A stretch of 64,000 bases of DNA from FEB-22 sp003105195 (GCA_027493405.1 JAOSKV010000004.1:136491-200490), one strand, 5' to 3'; positions 11,748 to 22,660 are shown, counted from the stretch's first letter. Numbers and translations are program-made. Notes: generated by a model from the sequence alone, not told the origin.

Positions 11748-12748
11748 TACGCAACCTCCCGTTCGGGGCTGACCAGGACGAGGCGCGGGTCGCGGCCGAG
11801 CCAGAGCGAGACCGCGATCGTGCCCTCGGAGCCGGGCTCCGGCGCGAGCGTGCGATGGCCCTCGACCGCGAGGCCGGCGGCGCTCATCCACTGCGACACG
11901 GTCTCGGGCGCGAAGCCGAGCCGGCGATGGGCGTGCTCCTCGCGCAGGAACTCGAGGTCGTGCGGCGCGAAGTCGACCACCAGCAGCCGGCCCTGGGGCC
12001 GCAGCGCGCGGGCGGCCGCGCGGATCGCGCGCGCGCCGTCGTCGAGGAAGTGCAGCACCTGGTGAATCACGACCACGTCGAACGAGCCCTCCGGCACGTT
12101 GAGCTCGTAGATGTCGCCCTGGCGCACGCTGCAGTGCCGGAGGCCGGCGCGCTCGAGCCGGTCGCGCGCGACCAGCAGCATGTCGAGCGACATGTCGATG
12201 CCGAGCCCGCGCTCGATCTGCGGCCCGAACACCTCCAGCACCCTGCCGGTGCCGGTGCCGAGGTCGAGCAGCGAGCGGATCGGCCGGTCCGCGAGCGCCT
12301 CGCGCATCGCCGCTTCCACGGCCTCGTCGGCGACGTGCAGGCGGCGGATCCGGTCCCATTCGGCGGCGTGGCGGCGGAAATAGGCCTGGGCGGCGGCGGC
12401 GCGCGCCCCGCGCACCTGGGCGAGCCTGTGGCGGTCGCGCAGCAGGACCGGATCGGTGGGATCGAGATGGGTGACCAGGCTGCGCGCGATCGCGGCGAGC
12501 GCGTCCTGCTCGGCGAGCCGGAAGAAGGCCCAGCTGCCTTCCCGGAAGCGGTCGAGCAGCCCGGCTTCGGCCATGAGCTTGAGGTGGCGCGAGATGCGCG
12601 GCTGCGACTGGCCGAGGATCTCGGTGAGGTCCGTCACCGTGAGCTCGGCCTCCGCGACCAGGGCCAGGATCCGCAGGCGCGTGTCCTCGCCGGCCGCGCG
12701 CAGTGCCGCGTTCAGGGCCTCGAAGCTCAGGTGGCCGGGCTTCGCCAT
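11747..12748 (-). CDS. ArsR-family regulator fused to a SAM-dependent methyltransferase domain
   Basis: About 333 residues. The ArsR winged helix (~1-95) carries LTVTDLTEILGQSQPRISRHLKLMAEAGLL. A class I methyltransferase domain (~130-310) has motif I LLDLGTGTGRVLEVFG and VVIHQVLHFLDDG. No metal-binding Cys pair is seen, so a metal sensor is unlikely. Methionine-cycle ArsR regulators of the SahR type sense S-adenosylhomocysteine, and a fused SAM/SAH pocket fits that role (inference). It is translationally coupled to metF. The ATG at 12746-12748 was chosen because a perfect palindrome at 12792-12807 covers the more upstream ATG (12791-12793) and would act better as operator than as coding sequence. 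Confidence 0.85.
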   Translation of the reverse strand: MAKPGHLSFEALNAALRAAGEDTRLRILALVAEAELTVTDLTEILGQSQPRISRHLKLMAEAGLLDRFREGSWAFFRLAEQDALAAIARSLVTHLDPTDPVLLRDRHRLAQVRGARAAAAQAYFRRHAAEWDRIRRLHVADEAVEAAMREALADRPIRSLLDLGTGTGRVLEVFGPQIERGLGIDMSLDMLLVARDRLERAGLRHCSVRQGDIYELNVPEGSFDVVVIHQVLHFLDDGARAIRAAARALRPQGRLLVVDFAPHDLEFLREEHAHRRLGFAPETVSQWMSAAGLAVEGHRTLAPEPGSEGTIAVSLWLGRDPRLVLVSPEREVA

Positions 12749-12791
12749 GGCGTCCCAAGTGGGCCAGGTCCCATCCTGGCCTGGAAATGAC

Positions 12792-12807
12792 ATAAAGAAA
12801 TCTTTAT
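12792..12807 (-). promoter_or_regulatory. Palindromic operator of the methionine operon
   Basis: ATAAAGA (12792-12798), AA, TCTTTAT (12801-12807): a perfect 7-bp inverted repeat in an otherwise GC-rich region, 44 bases upstream of the chosen start of the ArsR-methyltransferase gene. The AT-rich symmetric form is typical of ArsR-family sites, so autoregulation of the metF-metH operon is likely. Confidence 0.7.
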
Positions 12808-12877
12808 ACGCCTAGCGCGGCGAAAACAAGGCTGCCCCTGCGCATCTTTGCGGCACTGCTGGAAGCCGTTGAAATCG

Positions 12878-13621
12878 CTACAATTCGACGCGCGGCCTGC
12901 GGGCTTCCAGGACCGCGCTGCGGCTCCGTCCGCCGCAGAACCGGCCGATCAGCCCCATGAGGTCCACGGCCGCCGCCTCGACATCGCCCCAGCCGTTCGC
13001 TTGCAGCGTGACGACCGCGCGCCGGGTCGCGGGCGCGATCAGCGAGCGCGCGTCCTGGCGCCAGTTCCAGCGCCGGCACAACACCTTGCCGGCCGCATCC
13101 GCATAGACGACCTCGCCCGCCTCGGGGCCCGAGCCCTCCGCGGCGCCCGCCATGTCCACGAAGCTGTCCCCCGCGCGGGCGAAGCGGAAGGCGAGCGGCG
13201 GGGTGACCCGGTCGAGGTCGTCCGCCCCGAGGGGAAGCACCTGGGCGAGCGAGACCGCGTTGTAGAGGTCGACGAAGGCGTTGACCCGGGCGAGCTCCCG
13301 GCCCGCCAGCACGTTCTTGACCAGCCGCTCGACCGACGAGCGGTAGCGGGTCTGCTTGATGCCGAAGCCCTTGTAGGCCGCGCGCCAGGCCGCGATCCCC
13401 GGGATGGCGGCGAGCTCGCTGCCGGCCCAGCGCTCGCGCGCCGCCTGCTCCCGCCCGCGAACGAGGGCGTCGAGCTCCTCCGGGCGCTCCGGCGCGGTCG
13501 CGAGGTCCTCGGCGACCACCACGGCGATGCGGCAGGCCGGGAAGGCGTCGACGATCGCTTCGATGGACAGTGTGATCGGCATCGGGACGCGGGCGGTTTG
13601 GAAGGCGCGGACAGTTGTCAT
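12878..13621 (-). CDS. B3/B4 domain protein (PheT-like tRNA-binding domain)
   Basis: About 247 residues. The central part (AAWRAAYKGFGIKQTRYRSSVE, then ARVNAFVDLYNAVSLAQVLPLG) is the B3/B4 fold found in the phenylalanyl-tRNA synthetase beta subunit and in stand-alone proteins, which may edit or bind aminoacyl substrates. No catalytic PheRS core is present. Several in-frame ATGs exist: 13640-13642, 13619-13621 and 13580-13582. None has a strong ribosome site and the middle one is given. It is divergent from trmO, whose start lies about 35 bases away. Confidence 0.78.
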   Translation of the reverse strand: MTTVRAFQTARVPMPITLSIEAIVDAFPACRIAVVVAEDLATAPERPEELDALVRGREQAARERWAGSELAAIPGIAAWRAAYKGFGIKQTRYRSSVERLVKNVLAGRELARVNAFVDLYNAVSLAQVLPLGADDLDRVTPPLAFRFARAGDSFVDMAGAAEGSGPEAGEVVYADAAGKVLCRRWNWRQDARSLIAPATRRAVVTLQANGWGDVEAAAVDLMGLIGRFCGGRSRSAVLEARRPRVEL

Positions 13622-13655
13622 AGCTTGCGCCCGAGTCAACACCCGGATGCTCCCG

Positions 13656-14153
13656 ATGGCCGATCCTTACGATATCCGCGCGGGCGAGGTCGCGATCACG
13701 CTGCCCGAGCGCTTCGATGCCAGCCTGTATTTCATCGGGCGGATCCGCACGCCCTGGACCACCCGCGAGAAATGCCCGCGCAATCCGCGCGAATCGGATG
13801 CGGTCTGCACCATCGACGTTGACGAGCGCTTTGCGGCCGCGCTCAAGGGGGTCGAGACCTGCAGCCACCTGATCGTGCTCTACTGGATGGACCGGGCGCG
13901 CCGCGACCTGGTGCAGCAGCGCCCGCGCCATTACGACGAGACCCGCGGCACCTTCGCGCTGCGCTCGCCGGTGCGCCCCAACCCGATCGCGCTCAGCGTC
14001 GTGCGCCTGCTGAAGGTGGAGGGCACGCGCCTCTCGGTGGTCGGGCTCGACTGCCTGGATGGCACCCCCCTGCTCGACCTCAAGCCCTATTTCGCCTCAA
14101 CGGACGCAGCCCCCGAGGCCGAGGTCGGCTGGCACCGCGGCCGGCAGGGCTGA
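13656..14153 (+). CDS. trmO: tRNA (N6-threonylcarbamoyladenosine(37)-N6)-methyltransferase TrmO
   Basis: 165 residues of the TsaA/UPF0066 beta-barrel family. Recognisable blocks: FIGRIRTPWTTREKCPRNP near the N terminus, HLIVLYWMDRARRDLV, FALRSPVRPNPIALSVVRLL and LDCLDGTPLLDLKPYF. The enzyme methylates t6A37 of certain tRNAs using SAM. Start ATG at 13656 (MADPYDIR) fits family members; an ATG three codons upstream at 13647 is possible. It is divergently arranged with the B3/B4-domain gene. Confidence 0.88.
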   Translation: MADPYDIRAGEVAITLPERFDASLYFIGRIRTPWTTREKCPRNPRESDAVCTIDVDERFAAALKGVETCSHLIVLYWMDRARRDLVQQRPRHYDETRGTFALRSPVRPNPIALSVVRLLKVEGTRLSVVGLDCLDGTPLLDLKPYFASTDAAPEAEVGWHRGRQG

Positions 14154-14218
14154 CCCTTCGTTCCCGACCGCGACTATGCGATGATCGACCTGCTGCGGGC
14201 TCGACGGGGAGGCGGCTC

Positions 14219-14620
14219 ATGGATCGGACCTTTTGGCTCGCCACGCTTTGCGCCTTCGTGACGTCGGTGGTGCTCGCCTTCGTCTTCCACGGCCTGATCC
14301 TCGCCCCCGACTACGCGTTGCTGCCCGGCGTCTATCGCGGGCCGCAGTTTCGCCCCGGCCTGTTCTCCCTTCTGCTGCTCGGCCAGTTGGTCATGGCGGG
14401 CGCCATGGTCGGCATCTATCGCTACGGGCGCGAGGCGCGTCCCTGGCTGGCGCAGGGCGCTCGCTTCGGCCTGCTGGTGGCCCTGGTCAGCGTGGTGCCG
14501 TGCTACCTGATCGGCTATGCGGTGACGAACGTGCCGGCGGCGCTGGCCATCAAGCAGATCCTGCTGGAGGCCCTCCGCACGGTCGCCATGGGGATCGCGG
14601 TCGCCGGGATCCACCGCTGA
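14219..14620 (+). CDS. Four-helix membrane protein of unknown function
   Basis: 133 residues with four hydrophobic segments (about 5-27, 48-68, 80-103 and 107-130), short loops and no soluble domain. I do not recognise a family with certainty. GGGGAGG lies about 7-10 bases upstream of the ATG at 14219, a good ribosome site. Confidence 0.7.
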   Translation: MDRTFWLATLCAFVTSVVLAFVFHGLILAPDYALLPGVYRGPQFRPGLFSLLLLGQLVMAGAMVGIYRYGREARPWLAQGARFGLLVALVSVVPCYLIGYAVTNVPAALAIKQILLEALRTVAMGIAVAGIHR

Positions 14621-14882
14621 CCGACCGCGTCCGCGCCCGACCGGTGCCGGGGCCCGGCGTCCGGTCGTAGCTCCCCGGGGCGGCGGGCGCGGAACCAATC
14701 GGCCCGCATGCGCGTTTTCCGGCCGCCAGTCACACGCGCGAATTCCTTGGAAATACCAGCCCTGCGGCGTGCCGGAGATTTTCGTCCGGACGCGTGAACC
14801 GCGTCCGTGGTCGCTGCGACCAACAGGTATGTGCGCCCGGGGACAAGGGGCGCCGGGACAAGGCGGATAACAGGGGTTTGTC

Positions 14883-15593
14883 ATGAACACGATCTCCATC
14901 CTTCGCACCGGCGCGGCCCTGCTGTTCGCCGCCGCCACGCTTTCCGCCACCGCTGCGGCCGCCAATCCGCTCAGCCTGTTCCTGCGCGGCCCGGCCGCGC
15001 CGCCGCCCGTCATGGCCTACGCCCCGAGCGACGACATGCCGAACGAGGGCGAGGAGCCGCACGAGCTGCCCGCGCACCTCAAGCGCCAGGTGGTCGGCTA
15101 CGCGACGAACGAGGCGCCCGGCACCATCGTCATCGACACCGCCAACACCTACCTCTACCTGGTGCTCGGCGGCGGCCGGGCCATGCGCTACGGCATCGGC
15201 GTCGGCCGCGACGGCTTCCGCTGGTCGGGCGTGCACTCCGTCACCAAGAAGGCCGAGTGGCCGGACTGGACGCCGCCGGCCGAGATGGTCGCGCGCCAGC
15301 CCTACCTGCCGCGCTTCATGGCCGGCGGCCCCGGCAACCCGCTCGGCGCCCGCGCCATGTATATCGGCTCGACCATCTACCGCATCCACGGCACCAACCA
15401 GCCGCACACCATCGGCGGCCGCGTCTCCTCCGGCTGCTTCCGGATGGTGAACGAGGACGTGATCGACCTCTACAGCCGCGTCAAGGTCGGCGCCAAGGTG
15501 GTCGTGCTCTCCGGCACCCGCACCGTCGAGACCTCGCGCGCCCCCGAGCAGCCCCTGCGCGACGCCGGCCTGCGCCGCCTCGGCATCTACTGA
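14883..15593 (+). CDS. L,D-transpeptidase (YkuD family), exported
   Basis: 236 residues. A Sec signal peptide (1 to about 27, ending TAAAANP) precedes a YkuD domain (~75-220). The catalytic motif is intact, with His169 in IHGTNQPH and Cys185 in VSSGCFRM. Such enzymes make 3-3 peptidoglycan cross-links or attach proteins to peptidoglycan in the periplasm. Only a short linker precedes the domain and no peptidoglycan-binding repeat is present. A strong terminator follows. Confidence 0.9.
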   Translation: MNTISILRTGAALLFAAATLSATAAAANPLSLFLRGPAAPPPVMAYAPSDDMPNEGEEPHELPAHLKRQVVGYATNEAPGTIVIDTANTYLYLVLGGGRAMRYGIGVGRDGFRWSGVHSVTKKAEWPDWTPPAEMVARQPYLPRFMAGGPGNPLGARAMYIGSTIYRIHGTNQPHTIGGRVSSGCFRMVNEDVIDLYSRVKVGAKVVVLSGTRTVETSRAPEQPLRDAGLRRLGIY

Positions 15594-15624
15594 GCGTTCT
15601 CTTCCCTTCGACGTGACCTCACTG

Positions 15625-15664
15625 CTGCCGAAGCCGAACCACCGGCTTCGGCAGTCCTGCATTT
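15625..15664 (+). terminator. Rho-independent terminator of the L,D-transpeptidase gene
   Basis: A perfect 12-bp stem CTGCCGAAGCCG (15625-15636) / CGGCTTCGGCAG (15643-15654) with a six-base loop. A short T tract (TTTT) follows ten bases later. Confidence 0.78.
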
Positions 15665-15779
15665 TGATGCGGGCACGGTGCCGGACCTCCCTCCCCGGCT
15701 TGCCGGCGAGAGGACCCGAATACTTCTGCGGAGTGAACCCCGTGTGCTCGAACGCGCCGGACACATTCCCGGATCCGCG

Positions 15780-15807
15780 TTGACACACCTCGCCCTGCCC
15801 CTACATT
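15780..15807 (+). promoter_or_regulatory. Sigma70-type promoter of thiC
   Basis: TTGACA at 15780-15785 and TACATT at 15802-15807, with 16-base spacing, directly upstream of the TPP riboswitch. The -35 is a perfect consensus. Confidence 0.75.
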
Positions 15808-15815
15808 AGCCTCGT

Positions 15816-15909
15816 TCCGAGGGGGGCTCCGGAGGGAGCTGAGATTCCGCCCCGCGTCCGCACGGCGGTGACCCTTTGAACCTGATCCGGGTCATACCGG
15901 CGAAGGGAC
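15816..15909 (+). promoter_or_regulatory. TPP (thi-box) riboswitch controlling thiC
   Basis: The conserved thi-box landmarks are present in order: GGGGGGCTCC/GGAGGGAGCTGAGA (15820-15844), then ACCCTTTGAACCTGATC (15871-15887), the CGGGTCATACCGG pairing segment and the closing CGAAGGGA at 15901-15908. It lies between a good promoter and the ThiC ribosome site, so thiamine pyrophosphate binding should shut off thiC. No intrinsic terminator is seen between it and the start codon, and AAGGAGGAG lies close to the ATG, which suggests control at translation initiation. Confidence 0.95.
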
Positions 15910-15960
15910 AGGACAGCCATCGCCAGCACCCGGGTCTCCTGGAGCCAAGGAGGAGATCCG

Positions 15961-17622
<1,662 letters not shown>

Positions 17623-17747
17623 GCCGCGGACGGGTCGCCGCGAGGCGGCCCGCCCTTCCGCACCGGCGCCCCTCGCGGCATTGAACCTCCGGTCGCGCGC
17701 TCCCGACTATCCGAGGCCATCGGACCGGTCGGAGTGACGGCGATCAC

Positions 17748-18167
17748 ATGTCGCACATCATCAAGCTCACGGCGCGGCGGCTGCGGCCGCCGAGCCTGCC
17801 CGGAGGCCCCGGCTGGGTGGAGCGCTGCGGCGTGTCGCGCCCGCGCCGCAGCCGTCTCGCCAAGCTCGTCCTGCTGGTCGTCGGTGTCGCCGCCCTCGCC
17901 CTCGGCCTGTGGCAGCTCGCCACCGGCGACCCGCAGGGCACGCCCGCGGCCATCGGCGGCATCGGCCTCCTCGGCTGGGGCCTCGCCCTGCCGTTGCGCT
18001 ATTCGGTCGACCTCCATGGCCGCGGCGCGGTGCGTTCCCTGCTCGTCACCCCCGATCCCCACTTCGCCGAACGGGTATCGCGGCTGATCAATGCGGGCCT
18101 CGCCGATCCCGCCGCCATGCCGACCTGCTACATCGACCCGAAAGCGAAGCGGATCGAGACGGACTGA
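17748..18167 (+). CDS. Small membrane protein of unknown function
   Basis: 139 residues. An Arg-rich N terminus is followed by two adjacent hydrophobic segments (about 41-61 and 66-84, LAKLVLLVVGVAALALG and GGIGLLGWGLALPL). A polar C-terminal domain of about 50 residues contains LLVTPDPHFAERVSRLINAGL. Not recognised. It follows thiC by 125 bases with its own start at 17748. Confidence 0.6.
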   Translation: MSHIIKLTARRLRPPSLPGGPGWVERCGVSRPRRSRLAKLVLLVVGVAALALGLWQLATGDPQGTPAAIGGIGLLGWGLALPLRYSVDLHGRGAVRSLLVTPDPHFAERVSRLINAGLADPAAMPTCYIDPKAKRIETD

Positions 18168-18200
18168 CTCGCCGTCCGGATCGCCGCCGGCGCGCCGCGT

Positions 18201-18440
18201 TCAAGACGACTTGCGCGACGACTTCTTCTTCGAGGACTTCTTCTTCGATGATCTCTTCTTCGAGGATTTCTTCGGCACCTTCTTGCCCTTGCGGCGGGCT
18301 TCCGAGAGGCCGATCGCGATCGCCTGCTTGCGGCTCTTCACCTTCTTCTTGCTCCGCCCGCTCTTCAGCGTGCCCTTCTTGCGCTTGCGCATCGCGCGTT
18401 CGACGTCCTTGGAAGCGCTGCGGGAATACTTGCGCGCCAT
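18201..18440 (-). CDS. Lys/Arg-rich small protein (DUF6496-type)
   Basis: 79 residues. The N-terminal part MARKYSRSASKDVERAM, followed by KKGTLKSG and SRKQAIAIGLSEARRKGKKVP, matches the DUF6496 family. The C-terminal third is a run of SSKKKSS-type repeats like a histone-H1 tail. Net charge is very high, so nucleic-acid binding is likely but unproven. GGAGG lies five bases upstream of the ATG (18438-18440). Confidence 0.82.
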   Translation of the reverse strand: MARKYSRSASKDVERAMRKRKKGTLKSGRSKKKVKSRKQAIAIGLSEARRKGKKVPKKSSKKRSSKKKSSKKKSSRKSS

Positions 18441-18542
18441 GGAATCCTCCGTGAGAGCCGACGAATGCGGCATCGCTGTCGCCCGACAGGATAAAGTTCT
18501 CGGGCGCCGCAGGGTTCCCAAAGCGACGCCGCGCCGGGCGGC

Positions 18543-19227
<685 letters not shown>

Positions 19228-19305
19228 GACGGATGGGGCACGGAACGAGGACGCGATCCTGGCCGCGGCCACTGCCGCAGCGAATCCGCCGGACCGCGCG
19301 CCGCG

Positions 19306-19588
19306 TCAGCTGCGGCGGCCGCTGGTCCGCTGGTCGTTCAGCCAGTCCGAGAGCGACCCGGCCTGGTTCTTCGCGGACTTGGCGGATTTCTTCTTCTTCG
19401 CAGGCGCCGGGCCGCTCCGCACCTGCTCCGCCTCGCGGGCGAGACGCTGGGCGCGCAGCTTCTCGGTGCGCTTCGAGCACGGCCGCCTGGTGGGCCTCGT
19501 ACTCGGCCATCGCCTTCTTGGCATCGTCGGCCTTCTGCAGCTTGGCAAGCGCCAGGCGGGCCTGATCTTCCTTCGAACGTTCTGCCAA
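19306..19588 (-). CDS. Small charged conserved protein (one frameshift)
   Basis: The corrected product is about 93 residues: LAERSKEDQARLALAKLQ at the start, an Ala/Glu/Arg-rich helical middle, and a Lys-rich tail ending SLSDWLNDQRTSGRRS. The two halves lie in different frames. Removing one T at 19472-19473 (CTTCG to CTCG) joins them as AAVLERTEKLRAQRL. The start is probably TTG at 19586-19588 because GAGGAG precedes it by six bases. I do not recognise a function. A coiled-coil-like helix is likely. Confidence 0.62.
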
Positions 19589-19626
19589 TGCGGACTCCTC
19601 TCGATCGCGATGCACGCGCCCGACGG

Positions 19627-19848
19627 CTACTTTCCGGCGGCCTTGCGCAGGGCCTCGTTGATCCGGTCCTGCCAGCCCGGTCCGCCTTCCTGGAAGAAGT
19701 CGAGCACGTCGCGGTCGATTCGCAAGGAGACGACTTCCTTGCCTTGCGGGAGCGAGAGGCGCGGGGCGGGAGGCTCCGGCGGCTTGGTCGTGACCTTCTT
19801 GAAGGCCGCCTCCGCGGCCTGCCGGGGATCCATGGGACGTCGTGCCAT
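19627..19848 (-). CDS. BrnA/DUF4415-like antitoxin-type protein
   Basis: 73 residues. The C-terminal half (KEVVSLRIDRDVLDFFQEGG, then WQDRINEALRKAAGK) matches the DUF4415/BrnA ribbon-helix-helix pattern, normally the DNA-binding antitoxin of a BrnT toxin. No BrnT gene is adjacent (its usual place is just upstream), so this is an orphan. GAGGGG precedes the ATG at 19846-19848. Confidence 0.75.
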   Translation of the reverse strand: MARRPMDPRQAAEAAFKKVTTKPPEPPAPRLSLPQGKEVVSLRIDRDVLDFFQEGGPGWQDRINEALRKAAGK

Positions 19849-20166
19849 GGGCCCCTCATAGCACGCCGGCGGCGCCGCACAATGGCGGCCATCGGACAAT
19901 CTTGCACCTTGGTAACCCCGCTTGAACACATACGAATCGGCTGCCGGGCGGGACCGCGGAACCCGCCCCGCCGAGCGCATCGCGCAGGTATTGCCGGGGT
20001 TTAACGCGCAACTGCGGGTAAAGCTGTCTATTCGTTCAGGTTTCCTGCCGGGCCTCTCCCAAATTCCGTCAAATTGCAGGTGCCTGTTTCATGCGGCCCG
20101 AACTGGGAGTACTGTAACATTCGTCTGCGATCGGCGATCGGCCGACTGCTTTCCGGAGGAAAAGTC
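19849..20166. other. Intergenic region between divergent small genes
   Basis: 318 bases between the DUF4415-like gene and the exported Gly-rich protein. It must hold both promoters, but I see no confident -35/-10 pair. GGAGGA at 20155-20160 is the ribosome site of the gene at 20167. Confidence 0.6.
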
Positions 20167-20472
20167 ATGAAGAAGACCCTCACCGCACTGCTTGCGGCTG
20201 TGACGATCGCGGGAGCGGCGATTGCGACGGCCGACGACGCGGATGCGCGCCGCCGCGGCGGAGCCGTCGCAGCCGGCATCATCGGCGGCATCGCGGCCGG
20301 CGCCATCCTGGGCGGCGCGATCGCCAATTCGCCCGCCTACGGCTACGGCCCGGCCCCGGTCTACGTGGCGCCCGGCTACGGTCCCGGCCCCGGCTGCTAC
20401 TACGCCCGCCAGCGGGTGTGGGACGAGTATTACGGCGTGTGGCGCCGGCAGCGGGTCCTCGTCTGCCCGTGA
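20167..20472 (+). CDS. Exported Gly/Tyr-rich small protein
   Basis: 101 residues. A signal peptide (MKKTLTALLAAVTIAGAAIA, cleavage near residues 20-23) is followed by an Arg cluster, a Gly/Ala/Ile helix typical of glycine-zipper surface proteins (AAGIIGGIAAGAILGGAIA), and a Tyr/Gly/Pro tail with two Cys. Function unknown. It has a strong ribosome site and a strong terminator. Confidence 0.78.
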   Translation: MKKTLTALLAAVTIAGAAIATADDADARRRGGAVAAGIIGGIAAGAILGGAIANSPAYGYGPAPVYVAPGYGPGPGCYYARQRVWDEYYGVWRRQRVLVCP

Positions 20473-20515
20473 CCTGATCGACGACGGATCTGATCTTTCA
20501 CGCCTCGGCGTTGCA

Positions 20516-20542
20516 CCAGCCCGGCCTTCGGCCGGGCTGGTT
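20516..20542 (+). terminator. Rho-independent terminator of the Gly/Tyr-rich protein gene
   Basis: A perfect 11-bp GC-rich stem CCAGCCCGGCC (20516-20526) / GGCCGGGCTGG (20530-20540) with a three-base loop, followed by TT. Confidence 0.7.
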
Positions 20543-20600
20543 CATCGCGCCCATCAAACCGGCGCTCGGAGGGATCGCGCGCCGGCAACGGCGCAGCCGC

Positions 20601-21833
20601 TCACCGGCGCGCGCGCATGTGCGCGAGCACTTCGGCGGTCGGCCAGCAGTCGAGCTTCAGGCCGTTCGCCTTCTGGTAGGCGCCGAGCGCGGCGCGCGTG
20701 AGCATGCCGGCCTTGCCGTCGATCTTGTCGCCGTAGAGGCCGAGCTCGGCGAGGCGCCGCTGCATCGCCTCCACCTCCACGGTCCTGAGCTGGGTCGACT
20801 TGCTCCACGGCGTCTCGAACGGCCGCGCCGCGCCGATCCGGTCGGCGAGGTGGCCGACGAACAGCACGTAGAGGTCGGAGAAATTGTAGTCCTTGATCAC
20901 GTAGTAGTTCTTCGGCGTGAGAAAGGCCGGACCATAGGTGCCTTCCGGCAGCAGCAGCGAGGCCGGCTCGGACATCTCCATCGCGCCCGGCCGCAGCCCG
21001 CGGGCCGGCACGAAGCCGCGGCGCAGCCATTCGCGAATCGGCTGCGTGTGTCCGGGCTGCGCGATCGTGCAGTCGACGTCGGCGGGTGCGCGCACCTCGT
21101 AGGCCCAGCGCCGGCCGCGCTGCCAGCCTTTGCCGACGAGCTGCCGCGCCGCCGAGGCGAGCGCGTCCGGCACCGAGCCGAAGATGTCGCGCCGCCCGTC
21201 GCCGTCGAAGTCTACCGCGTAGCGGTAGAAGTCCGAGGGCAGGAACTGGGTGAGGCCGAGCGCGCCCGCCCACGAGCTCTTCATGGCGAGGGACGCGTGC
21301 CCCTCCTGCACCATCTTCAGCGCGAGCAGGAGCTCCTCGCGAAACTGCGCCTTGCGGCGGCCCACATAGGCCTGGGTCGCGAGCACGCGGATCGCGCCGT
21401 GTTGCAGCTTGTGACGCCCGTAATCGGTCTCGCGGCCGAAGATCGCCAGCACGACCGTCGCCGGCACCCCGTGCTCGCGCTCGATCGCATCGAGGGTCGC
21501 GCGGTGGCGCGCCAGCAGCAGGCGGCCGTGCGCGGCGAGCCGCGAGATCGTCTTCTCCGAGAGATAGGCGGCCGGCGTCTGCACGAATTCCGGCTGCGCG
21601 CGGTCCGGCCGCTCGGGCCGGCCCGGGACCACGAGATCGGGCAGGCCGTAGTCGGGGGCGAGGCCGCGCGTCGCCGCCTCGAAGGTCGCCCGGGTGATGC
21701 CGTGGCGCTGCGCCTCCGGCCACACCCCCGCGAGAAACGCCTGGAACCCCGGATCGGCGCGGCTCGGGGCCGCCGGCAGCGCCAGCCACAGCAGCGCCGC
21801 GAGGATCGCGAGCCGTCGCACCGTGCGCCTCAC
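20601..21833 (-). CDS. Lytic murein transglycosylase (MltB/SLT_2 type) with peptidoglycan-binding domain
   Basis: 410 residues. A signal peptide (1 to about 26) precedes the transglycosylase domain (~30-320), whose catalytic Glu lies in AIFGRETDYGR. Family landmarks SSWAGALGLTQFLPSDF and DFDGDGRRDIF follow. A C-terminal PG_binding_1 domain (~345-405) contains MQRRLAELGLYGDKIDGK. It cleaves glycan strands in the periplasm to 1,6-anhydro products. The stop lies over 200 bases from the next gene, and the start is four bases from the end of the upstream GNAT gene, so they may be co-transcribed. Confidence 0.92.
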   Translation of the reverse strand: MRRTVRRLAILAALLWLALPAAPSRADPGFQAFLAGVWPEAQRHGITRATFEAATRGLAPDYGLPDLVVPGRPERPDRAQPEFVQTPAAYLSEKTISRLAAHGRLLLARHRATLDAIEREHGVPATVVLAIFGRETDYGRHKLQHGAIRVLATQAYVGRRKAQFREELLLALKMVQEGHASLAMKSSWAGALGLTQFLPSDFYRYAVDFDGDGRRDIFGSVPDALASAARQLVGKGWQRGRRWAYEVRAPADVDCTIAQPGHTQPIREWLRRGFVPARGLRPGAMEMSEPASLLLPEGTYGPAFLTPKNYYVIKDYNFSDLYVLFVGHLADRIGAARPFETPWSKSTQLRTVEVEAMQRRLAELGLYGDKIDGKAGMLTRAALGAYQKANGLKLDCWPTAEVLAHMRARR

Positions 21834-22275
21834 AGGCGCTTCGACAGCATGGCGCTGCCGCGGTCGCGATAGCCGAGGCCCTCGTACCAGCCGCGCATCG
21901 CATTGTCCGGCATCACTTCGAGGTGCAGCGCCCGGCAGCCGCTCGCCCGCGCCGCCGCCTCGAGCGCGGCATAGAGCGCGGCGCCGTGGCCCCGCCCGCG
22001 CAGCTCGGGCGCCACATAGATGTCGTCGACGAAGGCGTCCCGCCCGCCATACTCGACCGTGTAGCCGAAGCAGAGCACCGCATAGCCGGCGATGCGGCCC
22101 CCTCGTCCAGCACCATGACGCGCCCCTCCGCGGCGGCCACCGGCGTCAGCATCGCGGCGAGAGCGCAAGCACCTTCGGGCGGGAGCGGATGGCCATCCTC
22201 GGCATGAAAGCTCCGCGCAAGCGCGAGCAGCGCCGCCTCGTCCTCGGGGCGCGCGGCCCGCACGCGCACGCTCAC
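21830..22275 (-). CDS. GNAT-family N-acetyltransferase (one frameshift)
   Basis: About 148 residues after correction. The N-terminal half (VRAARPEDEAALLALARSF) and the C-terminal half (YGGRDAFVDDIYVAPELRGRGHGAALYAAL with the acetyl-CoA motif RGRGHG, then GWYEGLGY) are in different frames. One extra G in the five-G run at 22098-22102 joins them as LDEGGRIAGYAVLCFGY. The start is GTG at 22273-22275, overlapping the previous stop as GTGA, which indicates translational coupling. The substrate is unknown. Confidence 0.82.
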
Positions 22276-22541
22276 GGCACGCCTGCCGTGCCGTAGCGGG
22301 CGCGCACCGCGCGCCGCGCGGCCGCGACCCGTTGCCCATAGTCGTCCGCGAAGGGCTCGGTGAGCGTCTCCTCGAGCTCGGAGAGCAGCGACCAGAGCGC
22401 CGGCAGCTCGGCCGGGTCCTCCAGCGCCGCGCCCAGGGGCTCCCCGTCCATCTCGTCGGTGGTGCGGGCCAGGAAGTCGAACAGGACCAGCGCGACCGCC
22501 CGGTCGAGCGTCAATGTGACGGTGTCGATGGCTTGGGTCAC
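22272..22541 (-). CDS. Small acidic helical protein, unknown function
   Basis: 89 residues, acidic (FLARTTDEMDGEPLG, LLSELEETLTEPFADDYGQRV), mostly helical by composition. It is coupled to the downstream GNAT gene by a 4-base GTGA overlap. Not recognised. Confidence 0.62.
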   Translation of the reverse strand: MTQAIDTVTLTLDRAVALVLFDFLARTTDEMDGEPLGAALEDPAELPALWSLLSELEETLTEPFADDYGQRVAAARRAVRARYGTAGVP

Positions 22542-22660
22542 GGCTCCTCCGGCGCAAGCACTCCGTGTCGGCTATTCCATCATCTTGCCGCGCCCATGCA
22601 AGCCGTCCGACCGCCGGCCGAAGACGCTCGCGCGGCGAGTGCGGCCGCCTGCGGCCGAGT

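Noticed and set aside
11747..12830. SAM riboswitch before the methionine operon
   Set aside because: No SAM-I or SAM-II signature was seen; the region instead has a protein-type palindrome.
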